NCBI RefSeq assembly: GCF_018873765.1
Contig: NC_057924.1
Span: forward strand, 14,719,001 to 14,783,000
Source: Telopea speciosissima
Lineage: Eukaryota > Streptophyta > Magnoliopsida > Proteales > Proteaceae
Reading direction: 5' to 3'
DNA length: 64,000 nt
Shown here: positions 47,291-57,530 of the stretch, piece after piece
How positions within the stretch are numbered: position 1 is the stretch's first letter
How the letters are laid out: each line of letters starts with the position of its first letter
Position numbers and translations under genes: made by a program
Notes under the pieces: generated by a model
The model's database searches: none
Seen by the model: the letters and a program-made list of their open reading frames with translations, nothing else
Told to the model about the DNA's origin: nothing

Positions 47291-48634
47291 CTGCAAAAGA
47301 ATAGGAGCCGGTTAGCCTAAGTCAAATAGAAAAAGAAGGGTAGTGAATACTTACCCGAGGACCCTCCGGGGTCAGATGGATGCAGACAGTCTCTCTCTAG
47401 AGAAATGCTGGGTAATCTCCAGCGACAACCAGCTACGCAGCAGGCTTGCCTGCCCTCAGACGTTGGATCTCCTCCGGCTCCAAAAGGCGAGGAGTGTGCA
47501 TCTGAGCTAGAGGGAGATGGGGGACGAGTCTCTCTCAGACCACTGCAAAGACACCCTCTCTCCCAAATAAAAGGAGAACCCCCACGAGCGCTGAAAGAGG
47601 ACTCGTCGAGAGCAGAGAGTGACTGCCCGAGCAAACAAGCCCGACTCAAGAAGGTACTCCAAAAAGTATGGGCGAAGGGAGACCTGCCAAGCAAAAAAAA
47701 AAAAAAAAAAAAAAACAAAAGGTGTTAATAATAAAAAAAATAGGCAATAAGTAACAATAAAAGGGATTGGTTTTGGACTTACATCCGCAAGCCGCAACTC
47801 GTTCAGGGGACCCCGAACCGAAGGAAGGTCTTTGTGAAGACCGCTCTTCAGAAGAATCCCCTTAGACCATCACTTGGCCCAAGGGAAAGTAGCACCTGAG
47901 TCCTCTCCTCCCTTGAAGATGGGAGCACGGAAGGATAGACCACAATCCCCTCCACATCCCATTCCGAACTAGACGAGCCAGAAGGCAACGAGTGAAGTTA
48001 GAGGAAGAGGAAAGCTATGTTGACAACTTTTAGCTACAAGCCCAACTAGCGTAATTAAGCCAACCAATAAGCCGATTGCACAAATGCCTTAAAAACTATA
48101 GTTGCGGCTAGCTCACTAGTTGATAGAGATGCTGCCCAAGGTTTTTGCGAAAAACGAACTCACTCCGCTCGCCTCTGTTAATCTACCGCTGGCACCCCTG
48201 CCCCACCACATGAACTCTTCTGTGCCCTTCTCCTGGGGAGGAGGTTGAAGTAGAAGTGGATGAAAGCTTGGCTCAAATAGCCAAGGTCGGTGGAAAAGGA
48301 ATAGTAAAGCTTATTTGGATAAAGGAAGCATTCATACTCGACCCTCGTCTAGAAGCCCCTTTCGGGCTCACTTCCTGATAACCCAGCCCACAAAAGGAAA
48401 TGGCCCCTACCGCACTCTGACTAGACGTGCCAATAACCTCCTGGACACCCCCAAGATCCACAAAGCCAGCCAAAGCTTGGCTTATTGTCTGGCTGAAGAG
48501 ATCGGGGAGAGCGCCTGCGTCAATGGCATATCACCTCATAGCTCCATGTCTACAAGAGAACAAATGAAGTTAGTAGATCCATGAAGTAATAAGGTTTATA
48601 ATAATAAAAACAAAAAAGAGCAAGGGAGATTTAC

Positions 48635-49273
48635 CCAAATGACATAAGAGCACCCGATGAGGCTCGGGGAACCTAGCATATAAAGGAGGTGGGCATAAGC
48701 CGAACCTCCCCAATCGAGCTCCGCCGCAGCATCAAAGTCCTCAAGAAATCGGCAAAAAGCGAGGTTGACGGTCACAGTCCCGATCATGTCGCTAAACACG
48801 ACCTCAGCCAACAGATATAGAAGAAAGCACCTGGCCATCTGGTCATGCTCCTCAGAGGGCGATTGGTCTGTCAGCCCCTTCTCCTTCCAATGCCGCCTCA
48901 TAGCAGTAGCAGGAAGCCCTCTCTGGGTGACAGTGAGCCCAGTCATACGCCCCCAGTAGGTGAAACGATCTACCCGATCCGCCGGGGCTAGTGTCACGGG
49001 TGCCCCTCCAAACGGAAGCCCCATAATCATATAAAAGTCGAGAGGTGTGATGGTCACCTCTCCTAGTGGGAGATCAAAGGTGTGGGTGCTCGGCCACCAT
49101 CTCTCCACTAAAGCCCGAACGGTCAGGCTGTCTAGCTCACGAATGGGGCAAGTAGCAATATGCCCCAATCCGGTCCGTCTCACCCGGGACTGTACCTCCG
49201 GGTAGAGCTCACTGTACCACTCTCGTACTCTTACCGTGCCGCAATACTTCTTCGGCATCGGAAGAGCTTTCTC
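48635..49273 (-). CDS. antisense plant mobile domain (PMD) exon
   Basis: An exon of exactly 213 codons between acceptor TTTTTTGCAG and donor TTTGG|GTAAAT. Motifs are LTVRALVERWWPSTHTFDLP, LGEVTITPLDFYMIMGLPF, HDQMARCFLLYLLAEVVFSD and FLEDFDAAAELDWGGSAYAHL, the signature of the plant mobile domain (PF10536; the MAIN/MAIL1 and Gypsy-associated family). No stop interrupts it. Host PMD proteins act in the nucleus in silencing and genome stability. What retroelement copies do is not known. It lies inside the Tat element, opposite in sense to gag-pol. The following exon (from 48549) reads only nine codons before a TGA, so the present gene is probably truncated. Confidence 0.75.
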
Positions 49274-49328
49274 CTGCAAAAAACCAAAAAAAAAATAGTG
49301 ATTAGATTCCATTAAAAGAAAACCATGA

Positions 49329-49334
<6 letters not shown>

Positions 49335-49372
<38 letters not shown>
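49335..49372. repeat. (AG)n microsatellite
   Basis: About 19 AG units. It lies in the first intron of the antisense PMD unit, between exon 49273 and the 98-bp array. On the minus strand it is a CT tract. Confidence 0.95.
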
Positions 49373-49374
<2 letters not shown>

Positions 49375-49379
49375 GAAAG

Positions 49380-50640
49380 GATACCTGATTCGGTATCTGA
49401 TGGCCTTACCTCGGTTTGCATGCCTAAAAATGTCTGAGTTGATACTTTAAGGTTTTGCCTCGATTTGTGTGCCAAAGGATGCCTGGTTTGGTGTTTGAAG
49501 GCCTTACCTAGATTTACGTGCCTAAAAATTAACTGAGTCAATATTTTAAGGTTTCGCCTCAATTTTTATGCCAAAGGATGCCTGATTAGATATCCGATGG
49601 CTTTATCTCAATTTACGTGCCTATAAATGCCTGAGTTTATTTTAAGGTTTTGCCTCGTTTCGCATGCCAAAGGATGCTTGGTTCGATGTCTGAAGGCCTT
49701 ACCTCGGTTCACGTGTCTAAAAGTGCTTGAGTTGATATTTTAAGATTTTGCCTCGATTTGTGTGCCAAAGGATGCCTGATTCGGTATCCGATGGCTTTAT
49801 CTTGATTTGCGTGCCTATAAATGCCTGAGCCGATATTTTAAGGTTTTGCCTCGATTTACATGCCAAAGGACACCTGATTCGGTATCCGATGGCCTTACCT
49901 TGGTTTGCATGCCTAAAAATGCCTGAGTCAATATTTTAAGGTTTTACCTTGATTTGTGTGCCAAAGGACACCTGATTCAGTGTCTGATGGCCTTACCTCG
50001 ATTTATGTGCCTAAAAAAATGTTCGAGTCGATATTTAAGGTTTTGCCTCGATTTACATGCCAAAGGACACCTAATTCGATATCCGATGGCCTTACCTCGA
50101 TTTGCATGCCAAAGGACACCTGATTCGGTATCTGATGGCTTTATCTCAGTTTACGTGCCTAAAAATGCTTGAGTCGATATTTTAAGGTTTTGCCTCGATT
50201 TGTGTACCAAAGGACACCTAATTCGGTATCCGATGGCCTTATCTTGATTTACGTGCCTAAAAATGCCAACTAAGGTTTTGCCTTGATTTTGCATGCCAAA
50301 GGACACCTGATTCGGTATCCGATGGCTTTACCTCGGTTTGCACGCCTAAAAATGCCTGAGCCGGTATTTTAGGGCCTCGCCTCGATTTGCATGCCTAAGG
50401 ACACCTGGCTCAGTATCCGATGGCTTTACCTCAATTTATGCGCCTAAAAATGCCTGAGTCGGTATTTTAGGGCTCTGCCTCGATTTGCATGCCAAAGGAC
50501 ACCTGATTCGGTATCCAATGGCTTTACCTCAGGTCGCGTGCCTGAAAATGCCTAATTTGGCGTTTTAGGGAATGATCTCGATGTATGTGCCTAGAAGCAC
50601 CTCAGTGAGGGTTTCAGGGTTTTGCCACGGTTTGCGGTCC
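49380..50640. repeat. ~98-bp tandem repeat array in the Tat 3' region
   Basis: About twelve to thirteen units with period ~98, each made of two related ~49-base halves (one half with 'gccaaagga', 'cacctgattcggtatcc', 'gatgg'; the other with 'gcctaaaaatgcctgag', 'tcgatatttt', 'aagg'). One half-unit is missing near 50108, giving a 49-base step. No coding role is evident. It falls in the putative first intron of the antisense gene. Tat 3' untranslated regions are known sources of satellite repeats. Confidence 0.9.
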
Positions 50641-50718
50641 TTAAGGGCCCATAACGGCAGTTAATAATTAAAACCTACAATTAAAGCACGAGGTAATAAA
50701 TAAAATGAGTGCACTTAC

Positions 50719-50935
50719 CTCTGGTAGTCCTCCCTAGATAGCGCAGCAGGCATGACGGGACGTGTCTCACAATGTCGCCCCAAGCAGGTACCAATTTGCT
50801 CGATCGTCCTCGCCCCCCGTACCCAGCAACGGACCGTGAGAAGATTGACGGGGCTGTCTACGGAAAGACATATTGCTCGGAAGGTGTAAAAAGTAAGAAA
50901 AATTGAAAAATTGGCTGAGTCTGGTAACAAAAACA
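50719..50935 (-). CDS. antisense PMD gene, putative first exon
   Basis: A TATA box at 50965-50972 predicts a start near 50935. An ATG at 50871 begins a 34-codon frame (MSFRRQPRQSSHGP) that ends in TGA, while another frame reads ETRPVMPAALSREDYQ up to the strong donor AG|GTAAGT at 50719. The frame change between these two reads like a small indel. The link to the exon at 49273 is inferred and does not keep phase as it stands. Confidence 0.4.
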
Positions 50936-50964
50936 AGGGATAGAAATGAGGGGGAGGCCCCCTC

Positions 50965-50972
50965 TATTTATA
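50965..50972 (-). promoter_or_regulatory. TATA box of the antisense PMD gene
   Basis: TATAAATA followed by GAGGGGG on the minus strand. Upstream on that strand (50985-51066) are four CCAC-GTGG palindromic blocks, including the perfect 14-mer CCACGGCGCCGTGG at 51011-51024. The same arrangement of palindromes then an A/T-rich box and a G-run occurs in the element's LTR (51830-51912). Confidence 0.6.
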
Positions 50973-51179
50973 GAAAACAGGGTAGTGACCATAGCACTGT
51001 GGAGGCCCCACCACGGCGCCGTGGGGGATTCCCACAGAACCGTGGTGATGGCCACAGTGCCGTGGACACATCCAAAAAAACAAAAAAACCCTGAAAGGAA
51101 AGATGTTTTCAAGAAAAACCCTAAAGGAAAAATATTTTCAAGAAAGGCCCTGAAAAGGGGAAAAACCCTAAGTGTTGAG

Positions 51180-51520
51180 TAAAAATCCTCATATATAAAC
51201 TCCAATCATCTATCATGGTTATATAGATGAATCATACTAACTCTTGTTCAAGATGTTAACACCAAGATCAGTCGAGTCCTCTTGCTCTCAATCAAGATCA
51301 GTTGAGTCCTCTTGCTCTCAACCAAGATTTGTATGAGTTCTCTTGCTCATTCTTAAGATTGTTTTTAGCGAAATTCTCTATAAGGTGAGGGGAGTGGATG
51401 TAGGCAAGTTTTGGCTGAACCACAATAAACCTCTGTTATCAAGATTTGGTTTTTCTCAAGTTTTTCTTTTGAGGTATATCAAAAGATTTCATTGTGATTA
51501 ATCGTCTATTTTGGCAACTC
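51180..51520 (+). repeat. relic LTR segment with conserved 'GTGGATGTAGG' block
   Basis: The phrase 'gggagtggatgtaggcaag' followed by 'ggctgaaccac' at about 51400-51433 parallels the Copia LTR at about 30900-30940 and the LTR at 63820-63850. It is preceded by three ~33-base near repeats ('aagatcagtcgagtcctctt'). It is probably the remnant of a SIRE-type LTR lodged in the Tat 3' region. Confidence 0.4.
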
Positions 51521-51595
51521 TGCCGCCTTTGAGCAAAGCGTCAGCAGTACATGCTCTTGGTGGCAAAATTAATTGGTCTTTTGTCTTTATCCTTC

Positions 51596-51631
51596 GGCTG
51601 TTGGCACAGGCCTCGGCATGTGCCAACAGCC
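51596..51631. other. perfect 13-bp hairpin just 5' of the Tat PPT
   Basis: GGCTGTTGGCACA and its exact inverse TGTGCCAACAGCC enclose a 10-base loop. The stem ends at the first base of the polypurine tract. Confidence 0.8.
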
Positions 51632-51645
51632 AAAGAGGGGCAAAC
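51631..51645 (+). promoter_or_regulatory. Tat polypurine tract
   Basis: The purine-rich CAAAGAGGGGCAAAC directly precedes the 3' LTR at 51646. Confidence 0.75.
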
Positions 51646-52704
51646 TATAGACACTGAATTTTGTCACCCCCTGGCGATGATGACAACGGGATACAGACGA
51701 TAGACGTCGCACCCCTCTTCCTTCCAAGACCCAAAAAGACAGAGCCCATGGGCCCAGACATGCCCCAAACATTAAAAAAAAACCCATTTTGGCCCAAAAA
51801 GTGGAAAAAAGTGGAACCTCACTGACCATGGCACTGTGGACAGTCCCCCACGGCCCCGTGGTGGGCCCCTCCTGGCCCATGAAGGGGTCCCCCTCCCTTC
51901 AAATAGGGGGTTTTTCGGGCAAAGAGACCGTCCCAACTTGTTTTTTAGCCTCTTTTCCCCCAATTCTCTCTCTCTTGAGCGTCCGTTGGAGTGAGACTCC
52001 AAAGGCATGGGTAGATCCGTCGATTACCCATTCGAGTAAAGAGCGGTTTTTATCTCTCTACTTCGCTATCCCGTCAGTGTACGGATAACAAAAATCTCCT
52101 TCGCAGCCGTTATTCTGTCCATTTATAGATAACGAAAATACATCCAAAAGAGCCGTTACTCTGTTCAAAAAAGTCCGTGTTGACCCATTCGTCCGTCTCC
52201 CCCTGAGCCAGGGGATCGCCGAGATCCGAGGTCGCATAGAGGTACATTTATTGTATTTCCATCATTTACAATGTAGTCCTTCGTGTTTTATCGTTCAGTG
52301 TATATATTGTAAATGTATGTATAATGTACGCTATGTAATTTCATCATCATAAAGAGAGAATATTTGCCCTTTTAGCATCTATAACAGAAGGACCGATTTT
52401 TGCCAGGCAAGATGGGTGCCTAACACCTTCCCATGCTTGTAACCTGACCCCTTACCCGAATCTCTGACCAGACCATATGGAGCTCTGTAGCCCATTTTCG
52501 TTCATAACAGATAGGGCTACACCTATTGGGTCCTAGGCCCTAACCCTAGGTGGCGACTCTTCATTTTATTATTTTAATATTTTATGAAGCATGATCCCTA
52601 CCCCATAATGATATGTCAAAATGATCCCCCCACTTTACCAGACCCAATAGTCTATCGCCAATAAGGCTGAGGAAACCTCATCGCAGAGGACCACGGTACT
52701 TACA
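51646..52704 (+). repeat. Tat element 3' LTR
   Basis: Matches 24244-25307 throughout and ends GGTACTTACA. The first dinucleotide is TA instead of TG. The TATA-like TTCAAATA (51898-51905) is followed by GGGGG. Confidence 0.93.
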
Positions 52705-52900
52705 CAAGTGATAATAAAAACAGAAAAAAACCAAACTAGTGAAGCCTTGTCCATAAAGGGGGAACCATGCAAAGAGGTAACACGATCGATGAAAGATGGG
52801 GCAGATAAGTGCTCGGTTCTCAGTCCAAAAGGACCAGAAGCCCACACGTGCTTAGTCCAATCACAAGATAAGAAAAGGTGCCAATGGTGGAAAATTCATC
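52705..52900 (-). mobile_element. LINE fragment, part 2 (zinc-binding RT region)
   Basis: Minus strand reads HHWHLFLSCDWTKHVWAS, the reverse-transcriptase zinc-binding block of plant LINEs, then LVWFFSVFI up to the insertion point. It continues at 24243 after the duplicated CAAGT. The 5' end is near 52900, where similarity stops, so only about 0.8 kb of LINE remains. Confidence 0.7.
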
Positions 52901-52904
52901 TCTA

Positions 52905-53685
52905 TTGTTTATTCATATCATGGATGACTTTAATAATGATCTTTCATGCATGAGAAAGTTCAATGGAATCATGAAATTGAAAATAGCTAACATGTATAGT
53001 TTTTTCATGTAATAAGCTGGCTTATGGAGTCCTAGAACATCTATCTCTCTCTCTCTATTTTTGTGCCCACCTAACAAAGGTCCACACGTTTAGTAGTATA
53101 TATATATTATCCCCCCAAAAAATGTAAAACAACTGTGTTCCATCACTTAATTTTGAATTGCACATGTTTCACTGAAATTTTGTGTTACTGCAGCCAGAAA
53201 ACAAGTTGTGAAAGACAACCCAAAATCTAGCTGAAAAAAATAAAAATATTAGAAGGATTACAGAGCTAAGTATTTGAAAGGTGAACCAGGCCAAATTTTG
53301 ATAGTTGAAGAAAAACCCAAGGAGAGACTATAAAGGTGTATAACACAGTTGGTCTTCAATTGCAGAGGGACTAACTGCATTTCTTGAAGCTCCAACAAAT
53401 AAAATAGACCTCTGATGCCAGTTACATACTGTTGCTGATACGAGCAGTTCTCTATCTTTGATCCTGACAAAATGGAATTGCCATACTAGTGTCTCCAATT
53501 TTGAGCTCCAATGCCAGTAGGCATTATGAAGTTAAAGTCATAGGTCCAATCCAGTAACAAAATTGCTAACCACATGAGAGAAAGCCAGCAATTGCTGGTA
53601 CCCTTCCATTGAATAAATTCGTTTAATGGATAATTGCTATTTGCAGAATTAAAAACTTCTCAGCTTCAAGCAAGAATGCTTTAAT
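52905..53685. other. 3' flank of the GT14 gene, no gene seen
   Basis: AT-rich. It must contain the 3' UTR and poly(A) site of the GT14 gene on the minus strand, but no clear AATAAA was identified. A short CT tract occurs at 53042-53056. Confidence 0.5.
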
Positions 53686-56623
53686 CTACTGACACTGGTT
53701 TGCTCTGAACTTTGGTGACAAAACTATCCTAGCCATGAGTCTTGCAAACCTGCGTGCACCTACTCCTGGTTTAAGGCGGGTTGGGTCCCCGACTTCAGAA
53801 CAAGGGGGGTTACCAGAGCACCAACCACCCTGAACAAAGCTCCCAGATTCTCGGTGAAGGAGTTTGGTGTCAATCTTATCCAAAACAGGGTCATCTTGTT
53901 TGAACTTTCGGGCAAAGGGAGCATTACTACGGATCATCCTTTTTGTATCATTAAGGGTGAGGGTGTGTGGGTGTTGTTTTGGAGGCATGTCCCATGAGAT
54001 GTAGTGCAAATCATGGTTGACAGCAGTCTGTGCAAACTCTGGCACATTGCAGATGACTGTGTGGAAGTAACCTTCAGGAGAGGAAACAAAGTTGGTGTAG
54101 TACATGAGGAGGGTTCTTGGTAGGTTATCCCAACCCCATATTAAGTACTCCACAAATGCTCGAGACAGAACCATCCATGCTGAACCTGTAAAAAAATTGT
54201 GCAACAGTCATAATGAGAAACATTCTAAGTTGACAACTCCATAGGATGATCTTATTCACTATAATTTGATGCCTCAACAATTTGCTAGTTTGACCTGTCA
54301 TATCTTCTTTTTGATTGAACTTGGCACTTGGGAAACTCCAAAATGCGGCTAGGATCTTTTACACATTTGGATGAAGCAAGGGATTTATCCATACCATTGA
54401 TAAAGTTTATAAGACCATTTAATGAATGGAAAAAACAGCATGTCGTATCAATGGAGAACTCTGAGAATACTTCATCCTTACTGGATCAGTGCAAAATTTT
54501 GGTTTGAATTGAATAACAACATTTTCACGGACTATTGGGACTGAACAGTAGGACCATTGTTGGACTGTAGGACTGCTAACTGCTAGGTCCCACCAGTTAT
54601 TGCAAGCTTTAGGACTGGAGGCCAGTCAAAACTGTTGATTGGTTCACAACCATCCAATTTTGATGGTTGGATTCTTCAAACTATTAGATTCAGACAGTTA
54701 AACCACTGGACCATAAGTACTTAATATAATACTGCATGAGTTGCTCAGTTTTATGATATTGTTTAACTAATATATACATTATAAAATATGTATTTTATTT
54801 GTCTGAGTTTTTTTGTGTCAAACTGTTTAGACTGTTGGACCAGAAGGTTGGACAATGGTCAGCCAACTGCAGGCTAGGATGATCAAAAATCCCATCCCGT
54901 TTTGATTATTTTGAAAACATTGTTTTGTAGTGAGTCAATGCACAGCCTTTGTGCCACAACTCCTTGTGCCATCTTAGGGAGGGTTTGGTTGCAAAAATGA
55001 CTTATACAGACGGAGTCACTGGGTGTCAGTGTAAACCCCCCCCCCCCCCCATTTCTTTTCCTAGAAAATGTAACTACCTCCATGGAATGCAGTTTACAGT
55101 ACTTCATTTTTCAGGAAAATAAATTTCCAGGACTTCAACAGAGTAAACTTGCAAAAAACTATTCAGTAAGAAAAACTAATCAAAACTGGTATGGCTGATC
55201 CTGTAGAAATGGTAAACTTGGAATTATACTGAAGAATGAGGCCACTATGGATGACTGCTCCAGTCTCATGGTTATAAAAATTAATGTCATAGAATAATTC
55301 GTGACTCGGCTCATTGTTTTATCAGAACGTTTATCAACACATATTTATAGCATAAATATCTCCTAGGCCTGAATCACTTGTTCAGTACCATAATTGCTTA
55401 GCAGGCTGCAACGTGCCCAATTTTCTGTTTACATGGTCTAGATACTTTAAACTATCAATACAAGAAATGGAATAAAGAAAGATGGGAATCAAATCACTTG
55501 AAACTTTCATACATTGATGTAAAGTGTTGTGGGTTCAATTTGTCATTTTGAAGTTCTCTCATAAATTTTCATGTGGAGCAAATATATGAAACACTAGTAA
55601 ATCCATCAGAAAATAACAAATTGTATCAAAGCAGACTAGTGGAAGGAGTCTGACCAGTAAATAATTTAAACGCCGTAGGAAGTTCCCTTTTTTCAGTCGC
55701 AAAGAAAATATCTGACTTAGTTGTCATATAGAGTCCAGGGTCTATAATCAATGGCTTTGCCCTGTGATCCCTGCACCATATAGCCACAGGATTCAGTATT
55801 TGTAACATGGTCAATTGAGAAAGAAACTGATTGATGATCATGATGTAGTTAATGGAGAAATATAGAGCTTACTCTTTCCATCCTAGAGCGCTAGTGTGCT
55901 CTATGAAATTCAGACTTCTGTCCAATGATGAAAATGCAAAAAGAATATCTGCATCCACCAAATTTGGTCAGACAGGATTCCTAAATCAAACTTCTTAGTC
56001 ATTACAAAATATAAAACAAGATTGAATTTCTATTTATCCAAATGCATACCATCCTGCGTCATGAGAGGATAATCTGAAGCACTGAGGTTTATGAACCAAT
56101 CCCAATCCTTGCTTTTCTTGAGAAGGATGGCACAGGCATGAAGGGTATTGGAAACCATTGTGGGTCCTCTGTAAGTAACCATGTTAGCTTTGGTAATCAT
56201 GTGCACATTCCCTATCTTTGCAAACATGGTATCATTTTCTACACGAGAAGCAAGCTCTAGTCGTTCCTTTGCTGATGATTCCATGTCCAAATGAATGACA
56301 TACTGGTTCAATGGGTGATAAAGCACATGGAGAGTCCTCCACAGCTTCTCCAAATCACCTTTTGATCCAGAGACCAGATATGCGAATCGAGGAATACGGG
56401 ACTTGGGTGGTGGTGATGGTGGAGGCAATACCTTTGATTCAACAAAAACAGGGTCTGTCTGGTTTACAGAGATACGTGATGGGAAGATCGAGAAAAGTGA
56501 ATTGATTGTTTGCAGCGACGATACAAGACCCATATTGAAGGCAGTAGCAACAAGGAAAACCCCGATAAGGGAGCTTATAACAAGTGGGAACACCCATTTC
56601 TTCTCCACGTTCAGCGGCTCCAT
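53686..56623 (-). CDS. GT14 glycosyltransferase (GlcAT14-like, core-2/I-branching family)
   Basis: Four exons on the minus strand: 56623-56050, 55948-55873, 55770-55655 and 54185-53686, all GT-AG with matching phases, giving 421 residues. Residues ~10-36 form a signal anchor (WVFPLVISSLIGVFLVATAF), as in Golgi type II enzymes, followed by a proline-rich stem (LPPPSPPPKSR). The catalytic domain starts RFAYLVSGSKGD and continues with LYHPLNQYVIHLDMES, NMVTYRGPTMVSNTLHA, DWDWFINLSASDYPL, KPLIIDPGLY, SAWMVLSRAFVEYLIWGWDN and NHDLHYISWD. Arabidopsis relatives (GlcAT14A-C) add glucuronic acid to beta-galactans of arabinogalactan proteins. That activity is inferred here. The long third intron (about 1.5 kb) is usual for the gene. 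No stop or frameshift is seen, so it looks functional. Confidence 0.94.
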
Positions 56624-56635
56624 TGTTCATGAGAT

Positions 56636-57530
56636 CTGCTCAATTTCTCTCATCATTTTAAAATTTTAACTTCTTGTTCACCAAACTTCTTCCAACTTAT
56701 AAAGAACTTTCCCTTTTGAGTTGTGAAGTGATGCTCTAAAATTGCATTGAAAAGCTTATGTTAGATAGTTCAAACAGTACAAAAGCGTGAATTACTAATG
56801 ATTTTAAGAAGGCAGAATAGATTTGCATAGAGAAGAGGATGAACAAAACAAACAAATGAGACAGTACAGCGAAAGCCCTGTCTATGAGCTAAAACAATCC
56901 ACCATTCAAAGAGCACACATAGTAAAAAACATGTATTCCAATCAAAACAATCCATTTCGAGAATAAAATTCCTAACCTGTCTCAGAGATTCAGCCCCAAA
57001 TGATATAAACCCAAATGAATTTTCATTGTTTGTGTTAATGATTGAATGACCCATAAACAGAACCACATAAAAAACGATAGAACATGGACAAGAATCCAAT
57101 ACCAGAATCCTTGCTTCATACATAATTATAGCAGATGTATGACAAATTAACGGAAGCGGATAAAATGCAGAGAAGCATGAAAGGATCCCACAACCTAACT
57201 CATGATTTCCAGATTAATTACAGCAAACCAACAAAGAATTCAACAAATAGAAAACGCCAAGATAAGCACCCCAAAAAAAAACCCAAAATTCCGACAATAT
57301 AATATATTAAGCAATCGAACGTTAATAAGGGAAACAAGCTGGATAAGATCAAAACCCATCATCCATGAATCAAAAATTCAAAAGGAAAGTTTGTATTCTA
57401 AGAACCTGATGTGATTGTGATGCTGCAACAAGAAATCCGTTTTTGCACGTCCAGATACCAGAGAGAGAGAGAGAGAACAAAGAGGAGTAGAGAGCGGGGG
57501 TGAAGAGAGAGAGAGAGAGCGAAATATAAA
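56636..57530 (-). other. putative 5' UTR with intron of the GT14 gene
   Basis: Upstream of the ATG a candidate acceptor (gagcag|atctc, exon from 56635) and a donor (catcag|gttctt, at 57406) would define a 0.77-kb leader intron. The region 57410-57530 is rich in CT on the minus strand ((GA)n on plus), as plant 5' leaders often are. Inferred only. Confidence 0.4.

Larger units (their letters stand above)
24244..52704 (+). mobile_element. Ty3/Gypsy Tat-lineage LTR retrotransposon
   Basis: Bounded by LTRs 24244-25307 and 51646-52704 and a perfect TSD CAAGT (24239-24243, 52705-52709). Domain order is gag, zinc knuckle, aspartic protease, RT, RNase H, a second RNase H, integrase, then a DUF7745-like sense ORF and an antisense PMD gene. 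Two RNase H domains and a tRNA-Arg primer site fit the Tat/Ogre group. Without the nested Copia element its length is about 18.5 kb, large but usual for this group. Many internal stops and frameshifts make it non-autonomous. The LTRs differ at scattered sites, so insertion is not very recent. Confidence 0.92.

Noticed and set aside
48315-48584. 89-aa plus ORF near 48.3 kb
   Set aside because: It mirrors the degenerate antisense exon region, with no domain.
52890-52930. long target duplication of the LINE (TTATTCA..ATC..GAT near 23599-23618 and 52909-52928)
   Set aside because: The two stretches agree at about 14 of 17 positions, but the copy next to the poly(T) is separated from it by five bases, so it may be chance.
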